Shown here in pieces: positions 51,205-60,889 of a stretch of 64,000 nt of DNA; position 1 is the stretch's first letter; each line of letters opens with the position of its first letter. Source of the DNA: Metellina segmentata. Its lineage: Eukaryota > Arthropoda > Arachnida > Araneae > Tetragnathidae. A program made the position numbers and the translations under genes. The notes beneath the pieces were generated by a model, which saw only the letters and a list, made by a program, of their open reading frames with translations, searched no databases and was not told the DNA's origin. The stretch spans positions 103,419,441 through 103,483,440 of the forward strand of contig OX375874.1 of the NCBI GenBank assembly GCA_947359465.1, in the 5' to 3' direction.

Positions 51205-51453
51205 CTCGACCCGGTAGAGGCAACACCGTAGAGCCACCTGTACTTTCATTCCTTCTTCAAGTGGGGCGGAGTCCCTCCTTTCCGTGAAATCACAGTCAAC
51301 ACGGATATCAGGAAAATCCCCGAAGAATTCCCCTACTTCTGCCAATGCTCCCCAACTCAGCTTGATTTGTGGATAATCTTTGGCCTGGGATGTACGGACG
51401 AATCAAAAGTCAACTGCGAGGCTCTAGCAAATTACTCACCGGCTGAATCTTAG
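51205..51453 (+). pseudogene. Coding-looking frame, 73 codons to stop, one internal TAG
   Basis: From 51232 a frame without its own ATG runs 73 codons to TAG at 51451. It begins SHLYFHSFFKWGGVPPFREI and later has PYFCQCSPTQLDLWIIFGLG and CTDESKVNCEALANYS. A TAG at 51229 separates it from eight more open codons (LDPVEATP). Composition, codon use and four cysteines (positions 37, 39, 54, 62 of the frame) look protein-like, and an acceptor-like ATATATTTCAG ends near 51174. The spacing QL-x(8-11)-GC-x(7)-C faintly recalls X8-type carbohydrate-binding segments, but that is a weak guess. It may be the last exon of a gene reached by another acceptor, or a decayed gene or retrocopy. Confidence 0.4.
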
Positions 51454-51794
51454 ACTAACTTCGGCAAGAAAGGGTGAAGTTGTCTTCGTTGATCCTCAGT
51501 TTCAACATATCACTGCTCTTTTTTAAGCCCGTATTGTGTTCCTAAAGATTCATCAGTAGCGTAGTGTGACTGGAATTGTCGAGATTGGATCTAAAGCATG
51601 AAAACGTTGTTTAGCTTTAGAGACTCTTAATCAACTTAACGAGCCAGCTCCCGAGGGATTAACTGCTACCGAGCAACCTCAATAAGCCACCTCTTTCACA
51701 AAAAGGGGGTCTGCGGCAGCCCATTTGGAAGAGTGGGGGCTTAGCAACGGGAGGTTTGCGAGGTCAAGAAAATCTCGGATGATGATTCATGCAA

Positions 51795-51905
51795 AATCTA
51801 TCTTGGCCTCAAGTTGGAGTGGTGTGAAAGTTTGTAGAGTGGGGTGTTGACCTCTTCGTCTGACCATGGTTTGAAATCAAGAGTGGCTGTCATCGGTTCT
51901 CGACC
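51795..51905 (+). mobile_element. SINE family A, internal part
   Basis: ATCTTGGCCTCAAGTTGGAG, GTGTGAAAGTTTGTAGAGTG, CTCTTCGTCTGACCATGGTT and GTGGCTGTCATCGGTTCT follow core and tail order, diverged. Confidence 0.6.
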
Positions 51906-52189
51906 CGATTAGTTATCATATAACTGGATATTTTTGTTCAAAATTGGAGGGATTCCGTTGCTGTGTTTTATGACCGCCCCTATTTTTTCTGGCGAGGTAC
52001 AAAGTGCAGACCCAGCACATTCAGGAACGGCCCTGTCATTCTCGCCGATATTCCCCGCAGATGGTAAAACAAACCAATTAGTTCTGGTCTCAAGTTTAAA
52101 AAAGGAGCCGGAAAACCAATCTGGACAACACTGGATGGACGATCCCGACACTGCCATTTGCAAAGGCTAAAACATGAAGGGTAGGTATT

Positions 52190-52445
52190 TTAATCAACGT
52201 CACCCTTGAGCAACACAACGGGCTATTGGCGACGTTCTGGGATCAACCCCGAATGGAAGGTTCGAGGACAACACCTTGTACCATGGACAGATGACGAGGC
52301 CACGCCTGAGCTGGTAACCCGCAAACTACAACACCACTCCAACGTGATGGCATTTAAGGCCACGACAAATTTAGCTTGAACCAACAATTTGTACACGACA
52401 GTATTTGGTTGGCTTCGAACTCGCAATCCTCCAGTTGCTATTGAT
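52190..52445 (-). mobile_element. SINE family A, nearly full length
   Basis: Reverse complement of tail (AACGTCACCCTTGAGCAACA, GGCTATTGGCGACGTTC), core (GAGGCCACGCCTGAGCTGG, CACTCCAACGTGATGGCATT), then CACGACAGTATTTGGTTGGC and box B TTCGAACTCGCAATCCTCC. Confidence 0.85.
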
Positions 52446-53045
52446 GCCCAAAATATGTGAAGAGAGACTGACAGACCCAAGGACTATCTTCGCATATTAT
52501 TTCAACTGAATGGACCTGCATATTGTCTTTCTACACGAAGACAGAAACCTTACTTAAGCCTGAGACAGCCCTCCAAGTGGTTTCGACAAGATATCTCATC
52601 AACCCCAAGAACGATTTGGTCACTTTTGCAAACGATTGTCTTTTTGATGGGCTACTTCGTCGAGGCACTCACCAAAAGGGTTTAAAAGAGCCCAAAAGTA
52701 AAGCTTGACTACTCTGAATGATCCCAACGATGCATTTTATAAAGGAGGGAAAATAAGGAGACAATGAGTTAGACCACATGCAACCATCAACTGCGCATTC
52801 CTTCTGGACCTCAATCGGTGGCATTAGGGAAAGGGGTAAAGTCTGTGCTGATTGCTGAAGGAACCCATTGCCGATGACGAGCGCCGTTAACCAATCTTAG
52901 TAAGATGGGTTAATGGTGTTCATATTAGAAGCTGAAAGGATCGGGTGTCCACATTCCTTGGTTGGCTTCGTGCTGTGAGATCCAAGGGCGTTAAAACAAA
53001 AACTGACACCTCATTCAGATTTGCATTTTAAAAAAAATCGTCGCA

Positions 53046-53100
53046 TGATGCATGTAGCCCGTTGTGTTTCTCCAGTGAGACGTTATTCAAAAATACCTAT
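53046..53100 (+). mobile_element. SINE family A, tail fragment
   Basis: GTAGCCCGTTGTGTTTCTCC + AGTGAGACGTTATTCAAAAA is the terminal ~45 bases of the family. Confidence 0.6.
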
Positions 53101-53274
53101 TCCCAGTACAGAAGAACAATGTGTACTGCAAGGTCTCCGTTCTTTAGGCATGCATTCTGAATCAGAAAAATGGAATCTGTGCAAGTAACTAGATCTGATT
53201 GACAGTTAGCCATTTCCTAGGTTTTAAACTTTTCATGTATTCTACTTTTCAGGGGATCTTTCTTAAATAGACGG

Positions 53275-53415
53275 GGTGTTGCTTCGTCATCTGACCGTGG
53301 TTCAAAATTACGAGGTGTTGTCCTCGAATCTTTCCCTTAAGGGACTGATTCCGGACCGTCGTCAATAGCCCGTTGTGTTGCTCTAGTACGACGTTAACTA
53401 AAATTACCATTACCA
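53275..53415 (+). mobile_element. SINE family A with (ATTACC)n tail
   Basis: TTCGTCATCTGACCGTGGTT, GGACTGATTCCGGACCGTCG, TTGCTCTAGTACGACGTTAA and AATTACCATTACCATTAA. Shares diagnostic bases with the copy at 27735-27935. Truncated at its 5' side. Confidence 0.88.
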
Positions 53416-54690
53416 TTAAATAGACGAGGTTATTCAATCATTGGAAAAAGAAAAGGAAGTGCCGATTTACCCATCTTGTAATTCAATCCAAAATTCTTTA
53501 TCGAACGACCATAAACATTAAAGTCTCATGAAATGAAACACAATGAAAAGAGCATTTAACAATGACGAAACCACTTGCCTTCGATCCCTCTTACCAAAGC
53601 AGAAAACAAAGATCCTCATTCATCACTCTGTTAAGTTACAGAGTAGATTTAATGATGTCATAACCTAATCCAGTCCTCAGAATAGGAAGGGGATCTTCAA
53701 CCACTTCGCATCCACTTTCAATAAATAAAGTTGGAAGAGTTTCATTTCCGCGATGTCTGAGAGAGGGCCTATCGTGTGTGGTCCCACTTCTCTAATCAGT
53801 GACAGAGGGCGCACATCTGAAGAACACCGCCCCTTTCCCTTAGTGGGGCCCCTCACTCACTGTCCCCTTCACCTTCTATTGTACCCCTCGGAACACGTGG
53901 CTGGGGGATGAGTAATGACCACGTGCCGGAGTGAAATAGTTGTGGATGAAGTTTTCCTGCTGTGGTTGAGGACAAAGGCGATCTAAGACAAAATGGCTCA
54001 CTGGAGTGAGTCCAAGAAAAAGATTGTGCATCAAAAAAAGTTCAGGAAGAAATGATGAATGAAAAATATATTTGGGTATTTGTTCTCTTTCTGGTGTGCT
54101 GATTTTGAAGTTTTGCGTCACGTCAGCCGAGATATGATCGATGAAAGAGTGATTCAAGTAAATAAAACAAATAATACGAAGAGTGAAAGCCTTGTGATAG
54201 ATGAGGAAAGGAAGTTCTGGTTGGATGTTCGACAACATGATTTCTTGATGAAAAGAGAATGCGGTAGCTTTTTTCAATGATCTTTTTTTACCATTTTCAT
54301 TCGCACCTAGAATATTTGATTGAATCGTCGAGAAAAGTGGAACGCATCCAGTTAAAAATTTTAAGGCATTATTATTTTAGCTTTTATAAATCAGGACATA
54401 GTGAACTTTAGACTGATGAAGTGCACTAGGTTATTTTTTCTTTGTATGAAGGTTAGATTTCTTCTCGAGAAACACACCATGTGTGTAAAGCATTGGGAGT
54501 AGAAATCCCCTTTCGTTTCTCTGGTTGGTTGATTTTGGGTTTTATGACACAAGGGCTATATTTGGTCAAGATGTTTCAAACACTGGACAACATCAAGTAA
54601 AAGATGACGTGGAAGGGGTATGATTAATTGGGATATAGAGTAGAGGGATGAAGGCAGAAAAAGATCGAATTTATTCCGGCAGCTCGGAAC
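53416..54690. other. Intergenic stretch without a supported gene
   Basis: Contains a minus-strand frame of 133 codons (53876-54277) with no recognisable domain. Near 54510-54570 GGTTGGTTGATTTTGGGTTT and TATGACACAAGGGCTATATT form the reverse complement of the CCAACC-ending SINE tail type. Confidence 0.4.
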
Positions 54691-54718
54691 CCCCCCCCCC
54701 CCCTCCCCCCCCCCCTCC
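54691..54718. repeat. C-rich homopolymer run
   Basis: A run of about 13 C, a T, and further C runs broken by T. Simple sequence; a likely sequencing-error spot. Confidence 0.85.
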
Positions 54719-55191
54719 TCAATCCCTATTCGAATAGCAGGTAGGGTAGGGCTTGTTTCCTCTTGACAGTCGCCAAAATTATATTTTATTTGAAAATGTA
54801 TCCCATAGAAGAAATTTTAGACAGAAATCTACTCTCAAACACATTTTATTCTACAGAGCTTAAAAAATTCATGCAAACAACCTAAACTAAAATGCAGACT
54901 TTGAAACAATAGAATGCTAGAATGTTTTGCTCAAATTTAAAATTTAATTTTTCAAAAAGTTTTTTTAAAAAATTCGTGAATTTTTTTAAAACTTTTTGTC
55001 AACTAAATGTATTGTACAGCATGCGTTTCAAGGTTTTACCCAAATAATATTTTAGGGTATTCATTGTTTTGTTTTTGAGTGAATATTGTACACAGGGTTC
55101 AAAGGGCACTAATAGATGTTTAATTTTTTACTCACAGAGGGCAGCACGTAGGCTTTTAGTACATTGTGTCATTGAAACCTTTTAGCCAGAC

Positions 55192-55227
55192 TGAACCTAA
55201 TTATTTGATTTCAAATAATTAGGTTCA
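55192..55227. promoter_or_regulatory. Perfect 17-bp palindrome upstream of a TATA box
   Basis: TGAACCTAATTATTTGA, TT, then TCAAATAATTAGGTTCA: arms of 17 bases without mismatch. It ends 17 bases before TATAAAAGG. It could be a dimeric transcription-factor site, a foldback tip, or a transposase binding site. Confidence 0.65.
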
Positions 55228-55244
55228 CGCGACTCAAAAAAAGA

Positions 55245-55253
55245 TATAAAAGG
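55245..55253 (+). promoter_or_regulatory. Consensus TATA box
   Basis: TATAAAAGG, 118 bases upstream of the ATG at 55371. A start about 25-30 bases downstream would fall near 55275-55285, giving a short leader. Confidence 0.6.
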
Positions 55254-55370
55254 TCAGTGTAAACCTGTAAAGCCATTGTACTGAGTGAGACTTGACCATA
55301 CGTCGTTCAAGAGAACTATAGCTGCCTAGGTATGTTTGAGATTTTTTTCAGTTTATGCTAAGGGTGTAAA

Positions 55371-55472
55371 ATGGATTTGAGTTACCAAGATACGGTTTCT
55401 AAGCTACTTGCTGAAATCCCTATAGGAGATGAAGAAATAGATGAGATCAACAAGTTGGAAAAGGAAGTTCTT
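55371..55472 (+). CDS. Candidate first coding exon, 34 codons (gene unknown)
   Basis: ATG in a good context (AAAATGG) starts MDLSYQDTVSKLLAEIPIGD, followed by EEIDEINKLEKEVL, an acidic, helix-prone, non-AT-biased peptide. CTTGTAAGTAT at 55471 is a strong splice donor in phase 0. Reading on past it gives frame 55371-55577, which soon turns into AT-rich noise. The palindrome and TATA box above make this the best promoter-plus-exon unit outside the meteorin-like gene. CAGGGTTCAAAGGGC at 55093 looks like a hAT left end, so this may be the first exon of a hAT transposase rather than a host gene. No downstream exon is recognisable in the window. Confidence 0.45.
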
Positions 55473-55984
55473 GTAAGTATTTTTTTTGAGTCACGTGTCT
55501 TGTTCTGTAATCTTAGTACGTACCTACTAGAACGTACCAATAAGAATCATATGTTTACCTCTCCCCCCCCCCTCTAACGTCAGTCCATATCCATCTTATG
55601 TTCCAAACTGTTATCTGTAAATTCCGTATTACCAACCTCGTTTCATTTTCAAAGATAGAACCCCTATAGAAAGTTTTCAGTTTGTAGATGTCACGTGGGA
55701 CTCATTACTGTTAGTCATCAAAACAGTACAAATAGTTCTTTCGTTTCCCACCAAACATTTTTCACATACCACAACACGTGTACTTAGGTTGTTTAAGCTA
55801 ATCTTTCTTTTGAGTCACTTTTATCGGATACTCCGTGTATAAGTCCGTTCCTTCTGTTATCTTAATTAACCTTACACATGCAAAACAATACTTATTTATC
55901 ACAAGTTTCAGAGACTTCTAGACGTTTCAATCCTTGGTAGTATGTATTTTGTCTCGTCAGTGTTTAACTCTGTTATCTTACTGC

Positions 55985-56235
55985 ATTATGGGAACAATTA
56001 TTTCTTAGTCACCCGTTCCAGAAGATGGCACTACCAGTCATTACCTTGGTAACACAGGAGCAATATATCAACGTAATGATGTACCCCTTCAACTCCTTAT
56101 CAGAAGTGATTCCCAACTCCTTATCAACAAATCGCCTTATCAAACGGCGGCCATCTTGTTTTACACGCTCAAGTGAACCACATACAACTGATATACATAC
56201 ATACACACAAACACTTCCTTTTATAACAATAGAGA
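55985..56235 (+). repeat. Dispersed repeat with CTTTTATAACA tail
   Basis: Ends ACACAAACACTTCCTTTTATAACAATAGAGA, matching the tail at 1508-1527 and 20862-20888. The body (for example CTCCTTATCAGAAGTGATTC + CCAACTCCTTATCAACAA) has its own short duplication. Body homology to the other copies is limited. Confidence 0.5.
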
Positions 56236-56345
56236 TACTCTAATGTGTAATAAAATTGAATAAAAATAAGACCTATACAATGTTGCAACTCCCCAAAGAG
56301 TCAACCACACAAACTTGAACTATAAAATGACGTTTACCAACCTGC

Positions 56346-56850
56346 ACTGAACTAAGACATATGCAAGAACGAATATTACATTTTCTAATGGCTATTGACA
56401 CGTGCAAGAACATAAATTACATTTTTATAAAGACAGACTGGACTAAAGCACATGCAAGAACAAAAACTACATTCTGACAAAAGCAAACTGGACTACGACG
56501 CATAGAACAAAAACTACATTTTAGAAAGGCAAACTGCATTAAGACACGTGCAAGAACATCAATTAAATTTTTATAAAGGCAGACTGTACTAAAGAACATG
56601 CAAGAACAAAAACTAAATTCTTATAAAGGCAAACTGGACTAAGACACGGGCAAGAACATAAATTACATTTTTAAAAGCACATGCAAGAACGAAAACTAAA
56701 TTCTTATAAATGCAAATTGGACTGAGACACATGCACGAACAAAAATAGGTTTTTGTGGAGCAAACTGGACTAAAACATGAACAAGAGTAAACGCTACATT
56801 TATATACAAACTGAACGACTAAAACACATGCAAGAGCTAACACTTCGCTT
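56346..56850. repeat. Minisatellite, ~50-57 bp unit, about 9-10 copies
   Basis: GACACATGCAAGAACAAAAA + CTACATTTTTATAAAGGCAA + ACTGGACTAA recurs with moderate divergence from 56346 to about 56845. The long minus-strand frames here come from the array. Confidence 0.88.
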
Positions 56851-57339
56851 TTATGACGGCAAGTCAAAAAAGGAAAGTTGCTGCAGAAATTACTTAAAGT
56901 GGGTGCAGAGAGAATCACATTGAAGCAAATCTGCATTTTCCAGCCATCGTCACAGATCCGCAGAAGGGGCAATAATAACGAAAGAAAAAGAATAAATTAG
57001 AAGAAAATGGCGTCGGAATTGTTTCCAACCGCCTTTCTTCCCACCTCATTTCAATTCAATGTGTGCGTTAAGTGAAGGAAAAAGTAACATAAGAGCAGGT
57101 GTTGACCGGCAGAAATGCGAAATTATACTACTTTCCCCTATTCATATGAGGACAGAAACCCTTCTCGAAATATCTTAAGTTCGCAGGCGCAGATGAGGCT
57201 GAGCCTTTAACATGAGCCAAATGATAAGGACGTTGGTCGTTATTTATACAATGATACGGGTGCTTATGCAGGGTAGTTTCTTAATTGTATTCAGTGGGGT
57301 AATTTTTCTGCAATCCCTTCATGATTATTCTTCAGATTA

Positions 57340-58015
57340 ATCTTTGAAGGAAAAGTCGCAAAAGACCGACGAATTGCAGTACGCGTTTTTTCTGCTAATA
57401 TGGTTATTATTCGGAATACGGAATGACACTTCCAAGAAAGAAAATCGAAAGTTCTGTTTCAACTGTTCCAAAATAAGCGCCACATTTAACACCTGAATTG
57501 CGTTCCCAAATAGTTGCCACGTTTGCAAAAAGAAATGGAAATCTATTTAATCGCAAGGGTATTTTCTATCATGGGAAAATATAAAAATTAATGCAGTGTG
57601 TGTTTGGCTTTTAATATAGCTTCAAGATTCTATTACTTGATATCGTATGTCTTGTATCTACCAATTATTAAAACTTTAAGGGCGATTTTCACATTGCAGT
57701 ATTTCTTTCTAAATGTGTACTATTTGGGTAGGCACCACTTCCAAACTTGAATTGCGCTTTTGCCAAGAAAGAAAATTAAGAGTTCTATTTCCCCTGTTCC
57801 GAAATAGTTGCCACATTTCCAAAAAAAATTATTTAATCGCAAGTGTATTTTTTATGATGGGAAAATATAAGAAAGTAATGCAGCGTGTGTTTCTATTTTA
57901 ATAAAGATTCAGGATCACAATTAATAAAACTTTAAGGGCGATTTTCACATCGCATTATTTCGTTCTAAATGTGCACAATTTTGTAGGCACCACTCCCAAA
58001 CTTGATTTGCGCTTT
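57340..58015. repeat. Diverged tandem repeat, ~260-290 bp, 2-3 copies
   Basis: CAAGAAAGAAAAT(C/T)GAAAGTTCT, TTCC(A/G)AAATAGTTGCCAC, ATTTAATCGCAAG(G/T)GTATTTT, ATGGGAAAATATAA and AAAACTTTAAGGGCGATTTTCACAT occur around 57432-57690 and 57763-57950. Part of a third occurrence follows to 58015. Confidence 0.75.
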
Positions 58016-58254
58016 TGGTTCAACTTTTTTCAACAGAGCTAAAAATTATTTGTGTTGTTTTATCTTTGCGTAAAATAAGTAACGCGGATGGAGTTTGACT
58101 TTTACGAATGTCTAAAGCTAAGCACGAGATTTTTTACTTTCTTTCCAGTCTCAGCAGTTGCAGGTGCTGCAGGCTCGATTGCCGTCGTTTGCATTTTTCT
58201 CTTCTGTCTCAGTAAAACCTTCATTGTGTGTGTTTGTCTATTACTTGATATTGT

Positions 58255-58325
58255 ATGTCCTGTATCGGGCGCAGCATGGCCAAATATGGCCCCTTGCGCC
58301 ATTAAACCCCAACAAACCAAACCAT
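58255..58325 (+). repeat. SINE-type 3' tail (GGCCAAATATGGCC...CAAACCAAACC)
   Basis: GGGCGCAGCATGGCCAAATA, TGGCCCCTTGCGCCATTAAA and CCCCAACAAACCAAACC match the tail types near 3900-3945 and, inverted, 54510-54575. The hydrophobic frame at 58088-58366 runs into this tail and is not supported as a gene. Confidence 0.5.
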
Positions 58326-58654
58326 CCAGACTCAGCATCCCCTTTATCAATGTTTCAATACGCTAATGATGAATTACATGTAGTAGTTCATTTTACTTTA
58401 AAAAATTGGTTTTATTTTTTCTCTCCTTTCATAAAACTCTTCAGCGTAAAGACTAATAAATTTGAAATTGCTCAAATTGACACTAATGATCTAGGTAAAA
58501 CCACATGTTTTTAAGAAAAAATATCTACTTTCAATCTGAATCGTACTCAATAAGTAATGTATTTGCGAAAAACTAATAGAGAACGGTACATTTAACAATT
58601 ACTTGAATCCAACTGATTTTAGTAAGAATGTCCATCATTAGCACAAATATAAAA

Positions 58655-59266
58655 ACTCTCTCTAGTTAGAGATTATTTAATTTAGAATACCATATAACAA
58701 AGCAGCCCCCATCTACACGCAGGGTCCTAGAACAAAGTTAAATTGTTGACTGACTTCTCAGGAAATAAAAATAGGTATCCTAAGCCCTCAATGTTTAATT
58801 TGTGTACTGTATATTATATACCTATATATTATATACCTATATACACTGTATATTATTTTACCTATATCACAGGATTAACCTACACTCGTACACTATGTGG
58901 ACAAAAGTATTTGGACACTGCATGTTTTTCAGAAAAAGTGGTTTATTATTTTATTTAGTGGTTTATTACTCTCTCTCTCTCTCTCTAATTAGAGATTATT
59001 TAATTTAGAATACCATGTACCATCTACACGCAGTGTCCTAGAACAAAGTTAAATTGTAAACTGGCTTCTCAGGAAATAAAAATAGGTATCCTGAGTCCTC
59101 TATATATGTTTGATTTGTACAGTCTATAAATATTTCGCTTCTTGTCCTTCATGCACTTGTTAGCCATATCATAGGATTAACCTACATTCATACACTATAT
59201 GGACAAAAGTATTTAGACACTGCATGTTTTTCAGAAAAAGTGCTTTATTATTCTATTTAGTACCGG
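58655..59266. repeat. Tandem duplication (~302-323 bp) including a Tc1 left end
   Basis: AGAGATTATTTAATTTAGAA at 58669 recurs at 58992. CCATCTACACGCAG(G/T)GTCCTAGAACAAAG, CAGGAAATAAAAATAGGTAT and CACTAT(G/A)TGGACAAAAGTAT (58891 and 59193) follow in both. CTCTCTCTCTC lies at the junction. One unit ends in a lone transposon end, while the other continues into the full element. Confidence 0.88.
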
Positions 59267-59735
59267 TATAGTAAGCCTTCCTTTGCTTGCATTACAGCTG
59301 CAACACGTCGAGGCATACTTTCCACAAGTTCTTTATCAGTCTGGCCAGGAATAACTCGCCATGCTTCTTGCAAGACTGTGAGAAGAGATTGTTGTGAAGA
59401 TGGGAATGGGTGACGGTGGCGTATTTGTCACTCCAGTTTGTCCCTCAGTTGCTCGATCGGATTCAGATCGAGGCTCTAAACGGGCCAGTCAAGCAAATTC
59501 ACCTTATTTTCAGGAAATCAATCCAGCAGTATGACATGGAGCTCGATCATGTTGGAAGAACCAACCAGCATTGCCGTAGCGTAGCATTATCCACAACGTC
59601 GAGGTACACGTCAGCGTTCATGGTACCAGGTACATAGAGCAATGGGCCGAGTCCTAACCAAGCAAAACAACCCCACACTAAGATGGATCCTCCTCCGAAT
59701 TTCTGCAGTGTTCAAATACTTTTGTCCATGTAGTG
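59193..59735 (-). mobile_element. Compact Tc1-like element (family A), 543 bp, TA flanked
   Basis: Inverted repeats CACTATATGGACAAAAGTAT and, from the right in reverse complement, CACTACATGGACAAAAGTAT; TA on both sides (59191-59192 and 59736-59737). The minus strand encodes FGGGSILVWGCFAWLGLGPL, GTMNADVYLDVVDNATL, then a broken stretch, SLDLNPIEQLRDKL (third catalytic Glu) and LVESMPRRVAAVMQA. Again only the C-terminal half of a transposase, with frameshifts near 59500-59560. Confidence 0.92.
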
Positions 59736-59737
59736 TA

Positions 59738-60307
59738 CACTACCCTACGGATACACTACGGACAACAAGATGTGATGGTATAAGAGAAAGAATACGTGCT
59801 TTAATAGGAGGATGGTCCCCCACGTGCTGCAATTACACTAGCAACCCTTCTGGGCATATTTTCAACCAGTTTTTTATACACAGCTAAGGGTATTTGTGTC
59901 CATTCCTGCTGCAAGAATATCGCCAGCTCAGCTGTAGATTTCGGACGTGGTTACCTGGTCCGTAAGAGTCGCTTTAACTCGTCCCACCAATGTTCTATGG
60001 GATTTAGGTCGGGACTCTGAGCAGACCAGGGAAGACGTTTTACACCTATATCTTGATACCATTGCTTGATAGAGGCTGCAACATGACACATGGCGTTGTC
60101 GTCCTGGAAGTAACATTCGTCCATTCCATAAAATTGCCAGAGCGTAGGAAGAACCTGATTGTCCAAAATGTTCATGTAAGCGTCGGCGTTCAATGGACCA
60201 GGAACAACATGCAAAGGTCCCAGGTCATATCACGAAAAACACCCCCAAACAAGTAGTCGGATTTTATGCAAATCCGCTGGCGTCCGGTCCATTATTGTAG
60301 GGTAGTG
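59738..60307 (-). mobile_element. Compact Tc1-like element (family B), 570 bp, TA flanked
   Basis: CACTACCCTAC at the left (imperfect beyond that) and ...GTAGGGTAGTG at the right, with TA at 59736-59737 and 60308-60309. The minus strand from the right end has IRLLVWGCFS, GPLNADAYMNILDNQVLPTL, CYFQDDNAMCHVAASIKQWY and RLPWSAQSPDLNPIEHWWDE. The spacing between the second Asp and the Glu is 34 residues (DD34E). N-terminal half and first Asp are absent. Two stops or frameshifts interrupt it near 59950 and 60215. Confidence 0.93.
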
Positions 60308-60312
60308 TATAT

Positions 60313-60881
60313 CAGGGCTCGAAATACCCGGGTGCACAGGTGCACTGTGGACATGAAAATAAAATTGTGCACCTAATTTTTTCGCGCTAGGTGCGCGCAG
60401 TGCGCCTAACGTTAAAAAAAGAGAAGGGGGAGGGAAGTGTTTTATGTTATTTTGATGTTTGAACAAAATATTAGTATCGACCTCTCTCGCTCTAAAGGAA
60501 CACGTAATTAAAATTCCTAATTACACACTATGCGAAAACAAAATCGTTGGGCCGTAACAGGTTTATAAAGGAGAAAGGTTTACTTGTGTCACTGCCACCA
60601 GAACATTCCGATGATCGAAACATTTTCCAGATGGCTCTGTTGAAGCGACTGTCGCGACAGCCATACGCCGGAGAAAGGAGAATTTCGATTTTTAAATATT
60701 TTTATTTACTATCTACTACGAACCAAAAAAACATACCCAACTAATAAAGTAGTTTACATCACATTAATACTCTTATATTACGTTTTTTTTTAATGTGTAC
60801 CTAAAATGTAATCTATGCACCTAATTTAAAAACTTAGGTGCACAAGGTATACTTGTATTAAAAAATCTATTTCGAGGCCTG
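60313..60881. mobile_element. Non-autonomous hAT element, 569 bp, 8-bp TSD
   Basis: GTGTATAT at 60305-60312 and 60882-60889 flank ends CAGGGCTCGAAATACCCGGG and, in reverse complement, CAGGCCTCGAAATAG. Near-terminal GGTGCAC repeats match the 153 bp MITE at 5878-6030. The target duplication includes the last bases of the Tc1 element at 59738-60307, so this insertion came later. No transposase is encoded. Confidence 0.92.
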
Positions 60882-60889
60882 GTGTATAT

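Noticed and set aside
53876..54277. 133-codon minus-strand ORF
   Set aside because: No recognisable domain and Phe/Ile/His-rich composition typical of a chance frame. Not supported as a gene.
54691..54718. C-rich run as an i-motif or telomere-like signal
   Set aside because: Simple homopolymer with no repeat register. Most likely low-complexity sequence.
56417..56972. Cys-rich minus-strand ORFs resembling a repetitive secreted protein
   Set aside because: Translation of the ~53-bp minisatellite. The unit is not consistently a multiple of three and frames break.
58088..58366. Hydrophobic 92-codon ORF that could be a membrane protein
   Set aside because: Its 3' part is a SINE-type tail and both strands are open. 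No start or splice context supports it.
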